A stretch of DNA of 32,718 bases from the NCBI GenBank assembly GCA_045649105.1, contig JAZRPG010000044.1, positions 1-32,718 of the forward strand, in the 5' to 3' direction. Every line of letters begins with the position of its first letter. Position 1 is the stretch's first letter. The stretch is from JAZRPG01 sp045649105 (GTDB taxonomy: Bacteria > Bacillota > Clostridia > Oscillospirales > JAAYXM01). The position numbers were made by a program, and so were the translations under genes. A model generated the notes under the pieces. The model was given only the letters and a program-made list of their open reading frames with translations. It ran no database searches and was not told where the DNA came from. Shown here one piece after another: positions 32,678 to 32,718 of the stretch.

Positions 32678-32718
32678 ATATTTATCCAAACGAAAAATTT
32701 CTCAATTCAAAACTGCTT

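Noticed and set aside
32614..32718. Open frame at the right edge beginning ATG-GCC-ATT
   Set aside because: It runs through the clpC terminator and has no ribosome site before it.
1..32718. CRISPR array, rRNA, insertion sequence or prophage
   Set aside because: No regularly spaced repeats, transposase or phage structural genes, and no rRNA-like stretches were seen.

Overview
The window looks like a chromosomal segment of an anaerobic, spore-forming Clostridia (Bacillota). Evidence: a one-chain pyruvate:ferredoxin oxidoreductase, a PduL phosphotransacylase, SpoIIID, a 2[4Fe-4S] ferredoxin, ECF transporter parts, strong AGGAGG-type ribosome sites, several TTG/GTG starts, and the Firmicutes order smc-ftsY-rdgB-nadD-yqeK-LCP-rsfS-leuS. 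Genus cannot be read from the sequence.

Left end (1-2.5 kb, minus strand): a visibly A+T-richer accessory pair. It holds a 340-aa protein with a C-terminal region resembling polymorphic toxin type 44, and a secreted DUF5050-like beta-propeller. Downstream of the pair, bases 41-282 are a scrambled, decayed second copy of pieces of the same two genes. Nested palindromes, a strong terminator and a possible tRNA 3' relic separate this from the core genome. This is the most unusual part of the window.

2.6-7.5 kb (minus): nifJ, a nitroreductase and pduL. PFOR makes acetyl-CoA and reduced ferredoxin; PduL can turn acetyl-CoA into acetyl phosphate. 7.6-8.8 kb (plus): spoIIID, fucU and a small membrane protein. 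8.9-12.8 kb (plus): a promoter, a 44-codon leader ORF, a PyrF-like protein with altered catalytic residues, a histidine-phosphatase/GNAT fusion that seems to start at ATT, and a MurJ/SpoVB-type flippase, closed by a long hairpin shared with the convergent neighbour.

12.9-18.9 kb (minus): one operon of a DUF4430 (transcobalamin-like) secreted protein, EcfT, a three-part EcfA-EcfA-S fusion, and a multidrug-type ABC exporter. It is best read as an ECF importer, possibly for a cobalamin-type compound. A tRNA-Ala(CGC) gene follows (19.1 kb, minus).

19.2-29.4 kb (plus): a tightly packed housekeeping run from smc to leuS covering chromosome condensation, SRP receptor, nucleotide clean-up, NAD synthesis, wall-polymer attachment, ribosome silencing and leucyl-tRNA synthesis. 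Then rpsU with its own near-consensus promoter, a convergent ferredoxin gene, and clpC with a terminator at the right edge. No CRISPR array, rRNA, insertion sequence or phage gene was seen.
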